Assembly (NCBI GenBank): GCA_018902545.1
Contig: JAHIQM010000011.1
Location: 124,001 to 188,000, forward strand
DNA: 64,000 nucleotides
Source: Pseudomonadota bacterium
GTDB lineage: Bacteria; Desulfobacterota; Desulfovibrionia; Desulfovibrionales; Desulfomicrobiaceae
Direction of reading: 5' to 3'
The notes below the pieces were generated by a model. It was not told the origin of the DNA. It was given only the letters and a program-made list of their open reading frames with translations, and made no database searches. Positions 27,675-37,005 of this stretch are shown here, piece after piece (position 1 is the first letter of the stretch; the number at the start of each line of letters is the position of its first letter). Made by a program: the position numbers and the translations under genes.

Positions 27675-28556
27675 ATGTCACAAGAAGCTTTGAGAGCCGC
27701 CTTTCTTCTGGAGGCGTTGCCTTATATCCGCGAGTTTTACGGCCAGACCATCGTCATTAAATACGGCGGTCATGCCATGAAGGACGAGGCCCTGCGCAAG
27801 AGCTTCGCCCTCAATGTCCAGCTTCTGCGCTACATCGGCGTCAATCCAGTCATCGTGCATGGCGGCGGGCCGCAGATTGGCAACATGCTCAAACAGCTCG
27901 GTATCACCTCCGAGTTCCGCCAGGGCCTGCGTGTCACCGACGACGCGACCATGGACGTGGTGGAGATGGTGCTGGTGGGCAAGGTCAACAAGGAGATCGT
28001 CAACCTGATCAACACCCAGGGCGGCCGAGCCGTGGGCCTGTCAGGCAAGGACGGGCGGATGATCTGGGCCCAGAAGCTGGAGATGGCCGTGGAGCGGGCC
28101 GACGCCCCGCCCGAGATCATCGACCTGGGCAAGGTCGGCGAGGTCGTGGCCGTGGACACTTCGGTCATCACTTCTCTGCAGGCCGCCAATTTCATTCCGG
28201 TCATCGCCCCGGTGGGCGTGGACGAAGAGGGCAACACCTACAACATCAACGCCGACTCCGTGGCCAGCGCCGTGGCCGTGGCCGTGGGCGCCAAGAAGCT
28301 CATCCTGCTGACCGATGTGCCGGGCGTGCTGAACAAGAAGGGCGAGCTCATCTCCACCATGACCCTGCATCAGGCCGCGCACGCCCTGGAGCAGGGTGTG
28401 GTCACCGGCGGCATGATCCCGAAAATCAAATGCTGCCTGGAGGCCGTGGACGGCGGCGTGTCCAAGGCTCACATCCTGGACGGCAGGGTGGAGAACGTCA
28501 TCCTGCTTGAAATGTTCACTCAGGGCGGAATTGGTTCGGAGATCACGAGCAAATAG
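27675..28556 (+). CDS. argB: Acetylglutamate kinase
   Basis: 293 residues. It phosphorylates N-acetyl-L-glutamate in arginine biosynthesis. Motifs include VIKYGGHAM (nucleotide loop Lys), [47 protein letters not shown] and the C-terminal GGMIPKIKC. The N-terminal helix [17 protein letters not shown] is present, which in related hexameric enzymes mediates assembly and arginine feedback. ATG 27675 has GAGGGA upstream; a longer frame from 27606 gives an unconserved proline/serine head and is rejected. Followed by a strong terminator. Confidence 0.95.
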   Translation: MSQEALRAAFLLEALPYIREFYGQTIVIKYGGHAMKDEALRKSFALNVQLLRYIGVNPVIVHGGGPQIGNMLKQLGITSEFRQGLRVTDDATMDVVEMVLVGKVNKEIVNLINTQGGRAVGLSGKDGRMIWAQKLEMAVERADAPPEIIDLGKVGEVVAVDTSVITSLQAANFIPVIAPVGVDEEGNTYNINADSVASAVAVAVGAKKLILLTDVPGVLNKKGELISTMTLHQAAHALEQGVVTGGMIPKIKCCLEAVDGGVSKAHILDGRVENVILLEMFTQGGIGSEITSK

Positions 28557-28582
28557 CCAAGACTCCTTGCATTTTCATGCAG

Positions 28583-28617
28583 CCCGGCCTCTACTCTGGT
28601 GGTGGCCGGGTTTTTTT
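28583..28617 (+). terminator. Intrinsic terminator of argB
   Basis: CCCGGCC (28583-28589) pairs with GGCCGGG (28604-28610), followed immediately by seven T residues (28611-28617). Confidence 0.85.
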
Positions 28618-28742
28618 GCGATCGCCTGCATCCGTTTGAACCATCTGTATCCACCCGCGCCGGTCTTCAAGGCGCGCAGGTTTTTTCTTGCCATCACCTC
28701 CCGTACTCGGCAAAGCCGTATAAGTATTTGCAATGTCAGATC

Positions 28743-31496
28743 ATGAAGCGCGCGCTCAACACATCGGATGAGAGCGGCTGCGGCATGGAGGTGTTTGTGC
28801 GTATTGTCCTTGGCATCCTGATCCTGTTTTCATTTCTCGGTGCAGTCGATGACTGGTGGCGGAGCCCGACGCTCCTGGCTCTTCCTGTCCTCGGTGCGGT
28901 CTGCTGGGTTCTTGCGTCGCGCATTGCGGCGCAGGAGAAAAAGATACGGGAACTCGAAAACCTGCTTCGCGCAAAATCATCTGAGGCTGCAACGCATGAA
29001 ACTCGGGCGGCAGCCGCGCCTGCGGCAACTGCTTCCGCCCAAGGAGAGGCCGATTCGGGCGCGGACGCATCCCGCGCCTTCACGCCCGATTCCGGCTGGA
29101 ACAAGGGTGCTGGCACCGGCGAGGATTTCGTCTTTTCCGCCCATGAGGAGGCGGCCCCGCGACCTTCTTCATTGCCGCCCGTCACCAAACCGGGGCGCAT
29201 TGCTCCGGACTGGCTCGCCACCGCCTGGTCACAGGCCGTGACCTGGGTCACCGGCGGGAATCCCGTGGTCAAGGTCGGGCTGGTGGTGCTCTTTTTTGGT
29301 GTCTCCTTTCTGCTCAAATACGCTTCCGAACACAGCCTGCTGCCGGTGGAGCTGCGCATGGCCGGGGCCGGAATGCTGGGCGTTGCCTTGCTGGCTCTGG
29401 GCTGGCGGCTGCGGCACGGCAATCCCGTCTACGCCCTGCTGGTCCAGGGCGGGGGCGTTGGCGTGCTGTACCTGACCATTTTCGCGGCGGCCCGTTTTCT
29501 GGATATGATCCCGTCGGCATGGGCGCTGGCGCTCATGTGTGCGGTGGTGGTCTTTTCCGGAATCCTGGCCGTGGTGCAGAACGCGTCGGCCCTGGCCGTA
29601 TTCGGCGCGGCGGGGGGCTTTCTGGCCCCCATCCTGCTGTCCACGGGGCAGGGCAGCCACGTGCAGCTCTTCGGCTATTACGCCTTGCTGAACCTCGGCG
29701 TGCTCGGCATCGCCTGGTACAGGACGTGGCGGGTGCTCAACCTGCTTGGGTTCGTCTGCACTTTCGGTATCGGGGCGCTATGGGGGGCCAGGTTCTATTC
29801 CCCGGAATATTTCTCGACCACCGAGCCCTTCCTGATCCTCTTTTTCCTCATGTACGGGACCGTCTCCATCCTCTTCGCCCGCGCCAACAGCGGGTCCGGG
29901 CGAACCCGGCTCGACAGTGCGCTGGTCTTCGGTCTGCCGCTGGCGGCTTTCGGGCTGCAAATGGGCCTGGTGCGGGACATGGAAATGGGCGGGGCTTTCA
30001 GCTGTCTGGGCCTGGCGCTGTGGTACATCCTGCCCCTCAAGCTGCTCTGGAAGAAGAGCGGCGGTCTTCGACTCCTGGCCGAGGCCCATCTCGCCCTGGG
30101 GGTGATCTTTCTCTCCCTGGCCGTGCCCATGGCCCTGGATGCGTCATGGACCGCGTCAACCTGGGCCCTTGAAGGCGCGGGGATGATCTGGCTGGGCCTC
30201 AGGCAGGAGCGGCTCGTCACCAGAGTCTTCGGCCTGCTGCTGCAGCTCGGCGCGGCCCTGGCCTTTGCCGCCTCGCTCTCTCTGTGGTCCATTCACCTGG
30301 ACAGCGGGCATCTCTTGGCCGGGCTCTTTTTGGGTCTGGGGGGCTTTTTTTCGAGCTGGACCTACTGGGCTCTGCCAACGGCGCGGCTGTCCCGAGAGGA
30401 ACCGCTGCCGCTGGTCATGGGGCTGTGGGGCGCTGCGTGGTGGTACGGGACCTGGTTTTTCTGGGCCGCAGAGCAGGTTCATTCGGATCCGATTTTCCTG
30501 GCGGCGATCCTGGCGGGCCTCGGCGTCTGGTCCGTGCTGCACAGGAGGACCAGCTGGCCCATGCCCCGGTATCTTGCGCAGTTTACGGTCGTGCTGCTGC
30601 TTTGCAGCGCCATCCTGTGGAGCGGCCATCCCGGAGCGGACTGGGGATGGCTTGGCTGGCCGCTGGCCTTGCTGGCACAATTCTGGATGCTTTTTGCCCT
30701 GGAAGAGAGCTGGGACGCACGGGTGCGCGGCTGGGTGCATACGCTCAGTGCGCTCCTGGTCGCATTGCTGGTCATGCGTGAAACGCATTGGCAGGCCTTC
30801 CATATCATTCAAAGCGGAAGCTGGGCTGATGCCGCAGCGGCCGTGGCCGGGGTCCTGCTGCTCATTATCGTCGTGTTCCCGCGCTTGGACTGGCCTCTGC
30901 GCAGGCATTTCGCCGCGTATCTTCGCGCCGGGGGCGCCCTTGCGGTGGTCCTTGTCCTGTGGTGGATCGGGGCCTGCTTCGCCAGTGGCAATCCTCGCCC
31001 ATTGCCGTATGTCCCGGTCCTGAACCCCCTCGATCTGACCCAGGCGCTGGTGCTGGTCACCCTGGTGGTCTGGGCGCGCAAGGCGGTGACGCATGAGGTG
31101 ATCAGAGGCCCCCATGTCGAGCGGTTTCTGCCTGCCATCCTGGCCGCGTGGGCCTTTGTCTGGATGAACGTGGTCGTGGCCAGGACGGTTCATTTTATGG
31201 CTGATGTGCCCTATGCCTTGCACTCCATGTTTCGCTCCGACGTGTTGCAGGCAGCCTATTCGGTGCTCTGGTCCCTGGCCGCGCTTGGGGCCATGCTCCT
31301 TGGGCGCAGGCGCGTTCAGCGGGAGGCCTGGCTGGCCGGGGCCGGGCTGCTGGCGGTTGTGGTCGGCAAGCTTTTTCTGGTCGATCTGGATGGGCGCGGC
31401 ACCGTGGCGCGCATTGTCTCGTTTCTGGGTGTTGGATTGCTCATGCTTGTGGTCGGCTATTTCTGTCCGCTGCCGCCCAAGGGGGAAAAATCATGA
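28743..31496 (+). CDS. DUF2339 polytopic membrane protein
   Basis: About 917 residues. A first hydrophobic segment (about 15-60) and a coiled, alanine-rich linker (about 60-155) precede a conserved DUF2339 start (WLATAWSQAVTWVTGGNPVV, then KVGLVVLFFGVSFLLKYASE) and more than 20 predicted membrane helices to the C-terminus. Function unknown; the family is a giant bacterial membrane protein regularly paired with DUF3999, exactly as here (ATGA overlap). The start is uncertain: ATG 28743 is used, ATG 28785 is also possible, and neither has a strong Shine-Dalgarno. Confidence 0.8.
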   Translation: MKRALNTSDESGCGMEVFVRIVLGILILFSFLGAVDDWWRSPTLLALPVLGAVCWVLASRIAAQEKKIRELENLLRAKSSEAATHETRAAAAPAATASAQGEADSGADASRAFTPDSGWNKGAGTGEDFVFSAHEEAAPRPSSLPPVTKPGRIAPDWLATAWSQAVTWVTGGNPVVKVGLVVLFFGVSFLLKYASEHSLLPVELRMAGAGMLGVALLALGWRLRHGNPVYALLVQGGGVGVLYLTIFAAARFLDMIPSAWALALMCAVVVFSGILAVVQNASALAVFGAAGGFLAPILLSTGQGSHVQLFGYYALLNLGVLGIAWYRTWRVLNLLGFVCTFGIGALWGARFYSPEYFSTTEPFLILFFLMYGTVSILFARANSGSGRTRLDSALVFGLPLAAFGLQMGLVRDMEMGGAFSCLGLALWYILPLKLLWKKSGGLRLLAEAHLALGVIFLSLAVPMALDASWTASTWALEGAGMIWLGLRQERLVTRVFGLLLQLGAALAFAASLSLWSIHLDSGHLLAGLFLGLGGFFSSWTYWALPTARLSREEPLPLVMGLWGAAWWYGTWFFWAAEQVHSDPIFLAAILAGLGVWSVLHRRTSWPMPRYLAQFTVVLLLCSAILWSGHPGADWGWLGWPLALLAQFWMLFALEESWDARVRGWVHTLSALLVALLVMRETHWQAFHIIQSGSWADAAAAVAGVLLLIIVVFPRLDWPLRRHFAAYLRAGGALAVVLVLWWIGACFASGNPRPLPYVPVLNPLDLTQALVLVTLVVWARKAVTHEVIRGPHVERFLPAILAAWAFVWMNVVVARTVHFMADVPYALHSMFRSDVLQAAYSVLWSLAALGAMLLGRRRVQREAWLAGAGLLAVVVGKLFLVDLDGRGTVARIVSFLGVGLLMLVVGYFCPLPPKGEKS

Positions 31497-32776
31497 TCTT
31501 CATCGTTCTGCTGGTTCTGCTTGCGCCAATTTCCGCCCAGGCCTCCTCGCCCATGGATTTTGCCCGGGGCTACCTTCTGGAAACGCAGGCCGATTTTGCC
31601 TTGCAACGCCTGGAATTGCCCTTTGAGGTCTACAATGCCAGCGTGCGCGCCGATCTGGGCGATCTGCGCGTATTCAACGCCGAGGGTGCCGAGGTGCCCA
31701 TGCACCTGCGCCGCATTGAAGCACAGCCTGTCGCCGCGCAGGAAGTGCCTCTGCCTCTTTTTCGGGTCTCAGGAGGGCCCGAAGGTGTCCAGGATTATGA
31801 CTTTCGCATGCAAGTGCGCACCTCGGACCAGGGGGCCGTGCTGGAGACCCGGATGACCGCGCTTCCCGCAGGGACGGATCAGGCCCTGCTGCTTGACGCT
31901 TCCGCAATCACCGAAGACATCGCCGCGCTGCGTTTCGAGGCTGGGTCCTCATCGTCAGCCTTCATCCGTGTCGAAGTGCGCGGCAGTGACGACCTGTATT
32001 CCTGGCGTAAAGCCGGAAGCGCTGTGCTGGCCTTCATGGAGCACCAGAATGGACGCATCCTGCAGGACAGGATCATGATCCACGGCAAGCGTTGGAAATA
32101 TTATCTGCTGACGGGCCAGGCCGACCTTTCGGTTCTGGCTAAGGCCCATGCACAGAAGGTCAGCGGTGAATCGGGCTTGACCCGCCGTTTCCTGCCCTTG
32201 CACGGAGAGGTGGTCGAGGACGGTACGTACGAGTATGTGTTGCCGCCCGCCTTGCCGGTGGACGTGCTGGATCTGGGGGATGTGGAAAATGCGGTGCTGG
32301 GCGTGAAAGTGCTTACGCCTTTGAAAGACGGCTGGCGCCCCGTCGCAGAGGGGGCGCTTTTTCGTCTGACCGTGGACGGGCAGTTGCTGGACGGTCCGGG
32401 CCTTGCGCTGCATGGCCCGCATGAGCGGTTGCGGATCGTGATGCAGGGCGCGCCGGTGCCTTTGCGCGTCGGGTGGCTGCCTCATGAGCTTGTCTTCATG
32501 TCGCAAGGCCCCGGACCGTATACGCTGGCCCTGGGCAGTCATTCCGGAAAACGCGGCCTCGACATGCTCGCGGCCATGCTCGATGACAAAAAGATCGGGA
32601 CGCTGCGGCTGGGCACGGCAAAAATCGCGGCCCCGGTTGTTCTGGGCGGCGAGGATCGCCTGCTGCCGGATCCAGGTCATGCCGGACTTGTGCTTTGGGC
32701 GGTGCTTGGCCTGGGGGTGATCCTGCTCGGATTCATGGCCTGGCAGTTGGTGCGGACTCTGGATCACAAAAAATGA
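31493..32776 (+). CDS. DUF3999 secreted/membrane-anchored protein
   Basis: 427 residues. A signal peptide (about 1-17, ending ISAQA) is followed by a beta-rich extracytoplasmic domain with family phrases DFARGYLLETQADFALQRLE, YNASVRADLGDLRVFNAEG and RVEVRGSDDLYSW. A C-terminal membrane helix (about 395-418) ends in a short KK tail. It is coupled by ATGA to the DUF2339 gene, and the two families co-occur widely, so they likely act as one envelope complex of unknown role, perhaps in carbohydrate or envelope handling. Confidence 0.8.
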   Translation: MIFIVLLVLLAPISAQASSPMDFARGYLLETQADFALQRLELPFEVYNASVRADLGDLRVFNAEGAEVPMHLRRIEAQPVAAQEVPLPLFRVSGGPEGVQDYDFRMQVRTSDQGAVLETRMTALPAGTDQALLLDASAITEDIAALRFEAGSSSSAFIRVEVRGSDDLYSWRKAGSAVLAFMEHQNGRILQDRIMIHGKRWKYYLLTGQADLSVLAKAHAQKVSGESGLTRRFLPLHGEVVEDGTYEYVLPPALPVDVLDLGDVENAVLGVKVLTPLKDGWRPVAEGALFRLTVDGQLLDGPGLALHGPHERLRIVMQGAPVPLRVGWLPHELVFMSQGPGPYTLALGSHSGKRGLDMLAAMLDDKKIGTLRLGTAKIAAPVVLGGEDRLLPDPGHAGLVLWAVLGLGVILLGFMAWQLVRTLDHKK

Positions 32777-32804
32777 CTGCCGGACGTCAAGGATCCCGGC
32801 AGTC
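32775..32804 (-). terminator. Terminator of the HDOD gene, inside the DUF3999 3' end
   Basis: GACTGCCGG (32775-32783) pairs with CCGGCAGTC (32796-32804). Read on the minus strand the stem is followed by ATTTTTTGTG, a U-run. It overlaps the stop codon of the convergent DUF3999 gene; on the plus strand an A-run follows, so it works mainly for the minus-strand transcript. Confidence 0.75.
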
Positions 32805-32822
32805 AAAAAAAGCAGTCCAAGC

Positions 32823-33938
32823 CTAGTTCAGGGCCGCCTGCACTAATCGTGTGTTGGCCAGGATATCGTCGATGAGCCCCCGGCTCAGCAGGATTTCACG
32901 GGCCTCCTGCTTGGACACCACTTCGCGATAGCTGGGATCAAGCTGGTCGAGTTTGCGGACGTCGTCGAGCAGGGTGCCGTGCGGCGAGATGAGTTTGGCG
33001 ACCTGGTTGGCCAGGAAAAGCACGGTCAGGCTCTTGGCTTGCTGGGCGTCGCACTCGAGCTGGGATACGGGCAGCAGGGCGGGCAGGTGATGGCTGAGGA
33101 CCAGGGTGCGCAGCTGTTCCGGGATGCCTCCGCTCTGGGCCATGATCTGGGCGGCCTGCAGGTGCGTGGCCATGAGGCGCTCGTATTCCCGATCCAGGTT
33201 TTGGGGATAGAGTTCCCCTTCCTCCGGCTCTTTGACCAGCAGGATGAGCACGAGTTTGCCGATGTCGTGCATGAGCCCCGCCGTATACAGGGTGCCGCTG
33301 TCCAGATCCTGTCTGGCCCTGGCCATGTGGGCGGCGGTGATGGCGGTGGAGTTCATGTGCTGCCAGATGGTCTTGAACATGCGCTGATGCTCGGGGTCTT
33401 TGTACAGGGCATAGGGCATGACCCCGAAAGCGATGAGGTTCTTGAGGTTGGTCAGGCCCAGGATGTTCACGGCGGTGTGGATGGATTTGACGTCCGTCGC
33501 CACGCGGAAAAAAGGCGAATTGATGGTTTTGAGCACGCGGGACGAAAGCAGTGGGTCGCGGGTGACCAAGTCGCCCAGTTCCTTCATGCTCACGTTCGGA
33601 TTGTCGATGGCGGCCAGGGAGGAATGCAGGGTGCCGACCTTGTCGAAGGCTTTGACCAGGCTCGCAATGGCGGTCCGGGCCAGTTCGGACGGGGGTTCGT
33701 AGACGTGGGTCATCTGGTTGCCGGTGCTGGAGGGCGCACCGGAATAGATGTGGTCCAGCGCCCGGATCAGCACCGATTCCCACTCCGTGAATGCAGTTTG
33801 CTCCGGAACGTCGGCATGTATCTTTACCGGAGCGAGATCTTCTCCAACAATGGGTTCCAGTTCCGGCTTGCGCGAAACATAGAAATACATCAGTCCCGCA
33901 AGGGTCAGCAAAACCGGTATGACAAAAATGTATGACAT
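32823..33938 (-). CDS. Membrane-anchored HDOD domain signalling protein
   Basis: About 371 residues from ATG 33938. A single N-terminal membrane helix (MSYIFVIPVLLTLAGLMYF) is followed by a linker and an HDOD domain (about 95-300): LGDLVTRDPLLSSRVLKTIN, LGLTNLKNLIAFG, YTAGLMHDIGKLVLILL. HDOD proteins are relatives of HD phosphohydrolases that usually lack full catalysis and act in signal cascades. The HD pair (HDIG) is present here, so residual activity is possible. A longer frame back to 34025 adds an unlikely N-terminus before the hydrophobic helix. Terminates at 32775-32804. Confidence 0.78.
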   Translation of the reverse strand: MSYIFVIPVLLTLAGLMYFYVSRKPELEPIVGEDLAPVKIHADVPEQTAFTEWESVLIRALDHIYSGAPSSTGNQMTHVYEPPSELARTAIASLVKAFDKVGTLHSSLAAIDNPNVSMKELGDLVTRDPLLSSRVLKTINSPFFRVATDVKSIHTAVNILGLTNLKNLIAFGVMPYALYKDPEHQRMFKTIWQHMNSTAITAAHMARARQDLDSGTLYTAGLMHDIGKLVLILLVKEPEEGELYPQNLDREYERLMATHLQAAQIMAQSGGIPEQLRTLVLSHHLPALLPVSQLECDAQQAKSLTVLFLANQVAKLISPHGTLLDDVRKLDQLDPSYREVVSKQEAREILLSRGLIDDILANTRLVQAALN

Positions 33939-34070
33939 GGGCACCCCGTAAAGAGAGGAATTGTTTGCGCTCTCTTTAAGCGTTGGGATGCGTGAACGCA
34001 ACGAATTTCTGCCATGTATCATCAACAGCTTGAATGTGATGCAAAAGGGGAGATGCGTCGATAGGGCGCA

Positions 34071-34110
34071 CCACGAAAAGAGCCTCCGCTTGCGGAGGCT
34101 CTTTTCGTGG
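34071..34110. terminator. Terminator of the gcv operon, bidirectional
   Basis: A perfect 18-bp stem (34071-34088 with 34093-34110) with loop CTTG, just downstream of the gcvPB stop on the minus strand. A/T-rich segments within the stem give short U-runs in both directions. Confidence 0.8.
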
Positions 34111-34124
34111 TCTGAAGTGGTTGA

Positions 34125-35576
34125 TCAGAGTCCGGCGTCGTCCACAAGTTCCATGTTTCTGGCGGCGCGGACCTCATCGAGGCGCTGCACAGGCATGGTC
34201 ACCGGCGCGTTCTGAATCGACGCCGCATCTGATTCGACCCGTCCGAGGATTTCAATAAGGTCGTCGACAAAGCCGTCCAGGGTCTCCTTGCTTTCCGTCT
34301 CGGTCGGCTCGAACATCAGGCATTCCTTGACGATGAGCGGAAAGTAGATTGTCGGAGCGTAGTGTCCCTTGTCGAGCAGCGCCTTGGCGATGTCCAGGGC
34401 GCGCACGCCCTTCTCGGCCTGTCTTGCGGCCGAAGCCACGAACTCATGCATGCAGATGCGGTCGTAGGGGACCTCAAGGTGCTTCTCGATGCGTTTTCTG
34501 AGGTAGTTGGCGGCCAGTACCGCGTTCTCCGAGGCGCGCACGATGCCTTCCCGGCCCAGGCGCAGGATGTAGGCGTAGGCTTTCAAGATGACGCCGAAGT
34601 TGCCGTAGAAGGGCGCGATGTAGCCGATGGATTTGGGGTAGTCGTAGTCGAGGAAGTACTGCCCGTCTTCCAGTTTCACGACCCGCGATATGGGCAGGTA
34701 GTCGACCAGACGCTGGCTCACGCCCACCGGCCCGGAGCCCGGCCCGCCACCGCCGTGGGGGGTGGCGAAGGTCTTGTGCAGGTTCAGATGCACGATGTCG
34801 AAGCCCACGTCGCCGACGCGCATCTTGCCCATGATGGCGTTCAGATTCGCGCCGTCGTAGTAGAGCAGCCCGTCCACGCCGTGGATCAGCTTGACGATGC
34901 GCTCCAGCCCGCATTCGAAGAGCCCAAGGGTGTTGGGGCAGGTCATCATCAGGCCCGCCACTTCGTCGTCCAGCACCTTCTCCAGCTCGTCCGGGTCGAT
35001 CATGCCGTCCTTGGAGGCGATGGAGACCACATCGTAACCGGCGATGGCTGCCGAGGCCGGGTTGGTGCCGTGGGCGGAGTCGGGCACGATGATCTTGGTC
35101 TTCTTGTTGCCCTTGTCGTTGTGGTAGGCGGCCATGAGCATGACGCCGGTCAGTTCACCGTGGGCACCGGCCATGGGCTGCAGGGTGAAGGCGCTCATGC
35201 CGGTGATCTCGCCCAGGAGCTGTTCGGTCTCGTAGAGCACTTCCAGCGCGCCCTGGGTCATGTTCCCTGCCCCTTTGAGCTGGGGAATGAGCGGGTGCAC
35301 GGAGGTGAACCCTGGCTGGGCGGCCACGGCCTCGGTGAATTTCGGATTGTACTTCATGGTACATGACCCGAGGGGATAGAAATTGCTGTCCACGCTGTAG
35401 TTCAGGCGCGAGAGCCTGGTGAAATGGCGGACGACGTCGATTTCGGACAGCTCGGGCAGCCTCGGGGGGTCGCTTCGCAGCAGGTGGGCGGGGATGTCCG
35501 CTTCGGTGTTGCCTCTGGGCTCTTTGGGCCATACCCCGGCGCGGCCTTTGGCGGAATCTTGGAAGATGGTTTTCAC
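34125..35576 (-). CDS. gcvPB: Glycine dehydrogenase (decarboxylating) subunit 2
   Basis: 483 residues, the C-terminal half of a split P-protein, carrying the PLP lysine in LNLHKTFATPHGGGGPGSGP. Other motifs are FYPLGSCTMKYNPK, LQPMAGAHGELTG and DSAHGTNPASAA. With GcvPA it decarboxylates glycine and passes the aminomethyl group to lipoyl-GcvH. The start is GTG 35576: AGGAGG is 8 bases upstream and GTGA overlaps the gcvPA stop. A longer frame to 35915 lies inside gcvPA and is rejected. Confidence 0.95.
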   Translation of the reverse strand: MKTIFQDSAKGRAGVWPKEPRGNTEADIPAHLLRSDPPRLPELSEIDVVRHFTRLSRLNYSVDSNFYPLGSCTMKYNPKFTEAVAAQPGFTSVHPLIPQLKGAGNMTQGALEVLYETEQLLGEITGMSAFTLQPMAGAHGELTGVMLMAAYHNDKGNKKTKIIVPDSAHGTNPASAAIAGYDVVSIASKDGMIDPDELEKVLDDEVAGLMMTCPNTLGLFECGLERIVKLIHGVDGLLYYDGANLNAIMGKMRVGDVGFDIVHLNLHKTFATPHGGGGPGSGPVGVSQRLVDYLPISRVVKLEDGQYFLDYDYPKSIGYIAPFYGNFGVILKAYAYILRLGREGIVRASENAVLAANYLRKRIEKHLEVPYDRICMHEFVASAARQAEKGVRALDIAKALLDKGHYAPTIYFPLIVKECLMFEPTETESKETLDGFVDDLIEILGRVESDAASIQNAPVTMPVQRLDEVRAARNMELVDDAGL

Positions 35577-36901
35577 AGGGCGCCTCCTATCAATTCGGCC
35601 ATGATGCCGATGCACTGCTTCGTGGTTTTTTCGGTGCAGGCCACCAGCAGGTGGTTGTCCATGCCCTCGTAGTAGCGGCCCAGAGGGAAGCCGGGCACGA
35701 ATTTGTGGTCCAGGAGCTTGTCGATGACCTCGTAGGCCCGCACAGGCAGTCTGACCGTGAATTCGTTGCCAAACGGCTGGTTGATGACGCGCACGCCGGG
35801 CAGACGCTCCAGCCGGTTGGCGGCGTAATGGGCGCGCTCGATGCCTGTCTGGGCGGTTTTCTTCAGGCCCTTTGGGCCCAGCAGGCTCATGTACATGAGC
35901 GCACGCAGGGCGCACAGGGCCTGGTTGGAGCAGATGTTGGAGGTGGCCTTCTCGCGGCGGATGTGCTGCTCGCGGGCCTGCAGGGTCAAGACGAAGCCGG
36001 TCTGGCCGGTCTTGTCCACGGTGCGTCCGGCGATGCGGCCGGGCATCTGGCGGATGAGCTGCTTGTTGCAGGCCATGATGCCAAGATACGGCCCGCCGAA
36101 GCTTAAGGGCAGCCCGAGGCTTTGGCCCTCGGCCACGGCGATGTCCGCGCCCATTCGGCCAGGCGTTTTCAGGATCGCCTGCATGATGGGGTAGGTCGAG
36201 ATGATGGACACGATGCCCAGTTCACGGGCCTTATCGAAGAGGGCGGTGAAGTCCTGGATGGTGCCGAAGAAATTGGGATTCTGGACGATGACCGCTGCCG
36301 TGTCGCCGTTCAGGGCGGCGAGCATGGCCTCCATGTCGGTGTGGCAATCCTTGTGCGGGACGGTGACCAGATCGAGCTTGAGGTTCGTCGTGTAGCTGTC
36401 GAGCATGACCCGGTAGATGGGGTTGAGGCTCTCGGAGATGACGATGCGCGAACGCTTGGTGTGCCGCACGGCCATCATGATGGCCTCATAGAGCGCCGTG
36501 CCGCCGTCGTAGAGGGAGGCGTTGGCGTACTGCAGGTCCAGCAGGCGCGCCACGGCGGTCTGGTACTCGAAGATGGCTTGCAGCATGCCCTGGGAGGCTT
36601 CGGCCTGGTAGGGCGTGTAGGCGGTGTAGAACTCGCCGCGGCTGCACAGGGCGTCCACGGCGCTGGGGATGTAGTGGTCGTAGAAGCCCGCGCCGAGAAA
36701 AGAGGTCAGGTCGGTGTGGTTCTTGGCCGCCGTCTTTTCGAGCTTCTGGCGGACTTCCATCTCGCTCAGGCCTTCGGGCAGGTTCAGTTCCGCAGCACGG
36801 AATTTTTTCGGAATGTCTTCGAACAGCGCCTCGATGCTGTCCACGCCGATGGTGGCCAGCATTTCTCGTTGTTCGTCAGGGGTATGCGGTATGAAGGGCA
36901 T
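35573..36901 (-). CDS. gcvPA: Glycine dehydrogenase (decarboxylating) subunit 1
   Basis: 442 residues, the N-terminal half of the split P-protein. Typical segments are MPFIPHTPDEQREMLATIG at the start, FLGAGFYDHYIPSAVD, AYTPYQAEASQGMLQAIFEY, NASLYDGGTALYEA and EKATSNICSNQALCAL. It forms an alpha2beta2 enzyme with GcvPB. ATG 36901 has GGAGG 5 bases upstream; that site lies in the 3' arm of a hairpin (36905-36942), so translation could be modulated by RNA folding. Operon order is gcvH, gcvPA, gcvPB. Confidence 0.95.
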   Translation of the reverse strand: MPFIPHTPDEQREMLATIGVDSIEALFEDIPKKFRAAELNLPEGLSEMEVRQKLEKTAAKNHTDLTSFLGAGFYDHYIPSAVDALCSRGEFYTAYTPYQAEASQGMLQAIFEYQTAVARLLDLQYANASLYDGGTALYEAIMMAVRHTKRSRIVISESLNPIYRVMLDSYTTNLKLDLVTVPHKDCHTDMEAMLAALNGDTAAVIVQNPNFFGTIQDFTALFDKARELGIVSIISTYPIMQAILKTPGRMGADIAVAEGQSLGLPLSFGGPYLGIMACNKQLIRQMPGRIAGRTVDKTGQTGFVLTLQAREQHIRREKATSNICSNQALCALRALMYMSLLGPKGLKKTAQTGIERAHYAANRLERLPGVRVINQPFGNEFTVRLPVRAYEVIDKLLDHKFVPGFPLGRYYEGMDNHLLVACTEKTTKQCIGIMAELIGGAL

Positions 36902-36904
36902 GTT

Positions 36905-36942
36905 GCCTCCGGGTGATGGGCTGCGTCCATCCAACCGGAGGC
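36905..36942 (-). promoter_or_regulatory. Hairpin masking the gcvPA ribosome binding site
   Basis: GCCTCCGG (36905-36912) and CCGGAGGC (36935-36942) pair perfectly and the stem can extend inward imperfectly (GATGG with CCATC). In the minus-strand mRNA the 3' arm contains the CGGAGG Shine-Dalgarno of gcvPA. It could set the H:P expression ratio. Confidence 0.45.
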
Positions 36943-37005
36943 GATGAGTTCAGACTAAAAAGTGGTGAACGTTCGCGCAGCGGAAGAGCAGCCCGATGAT
37001 GATGG

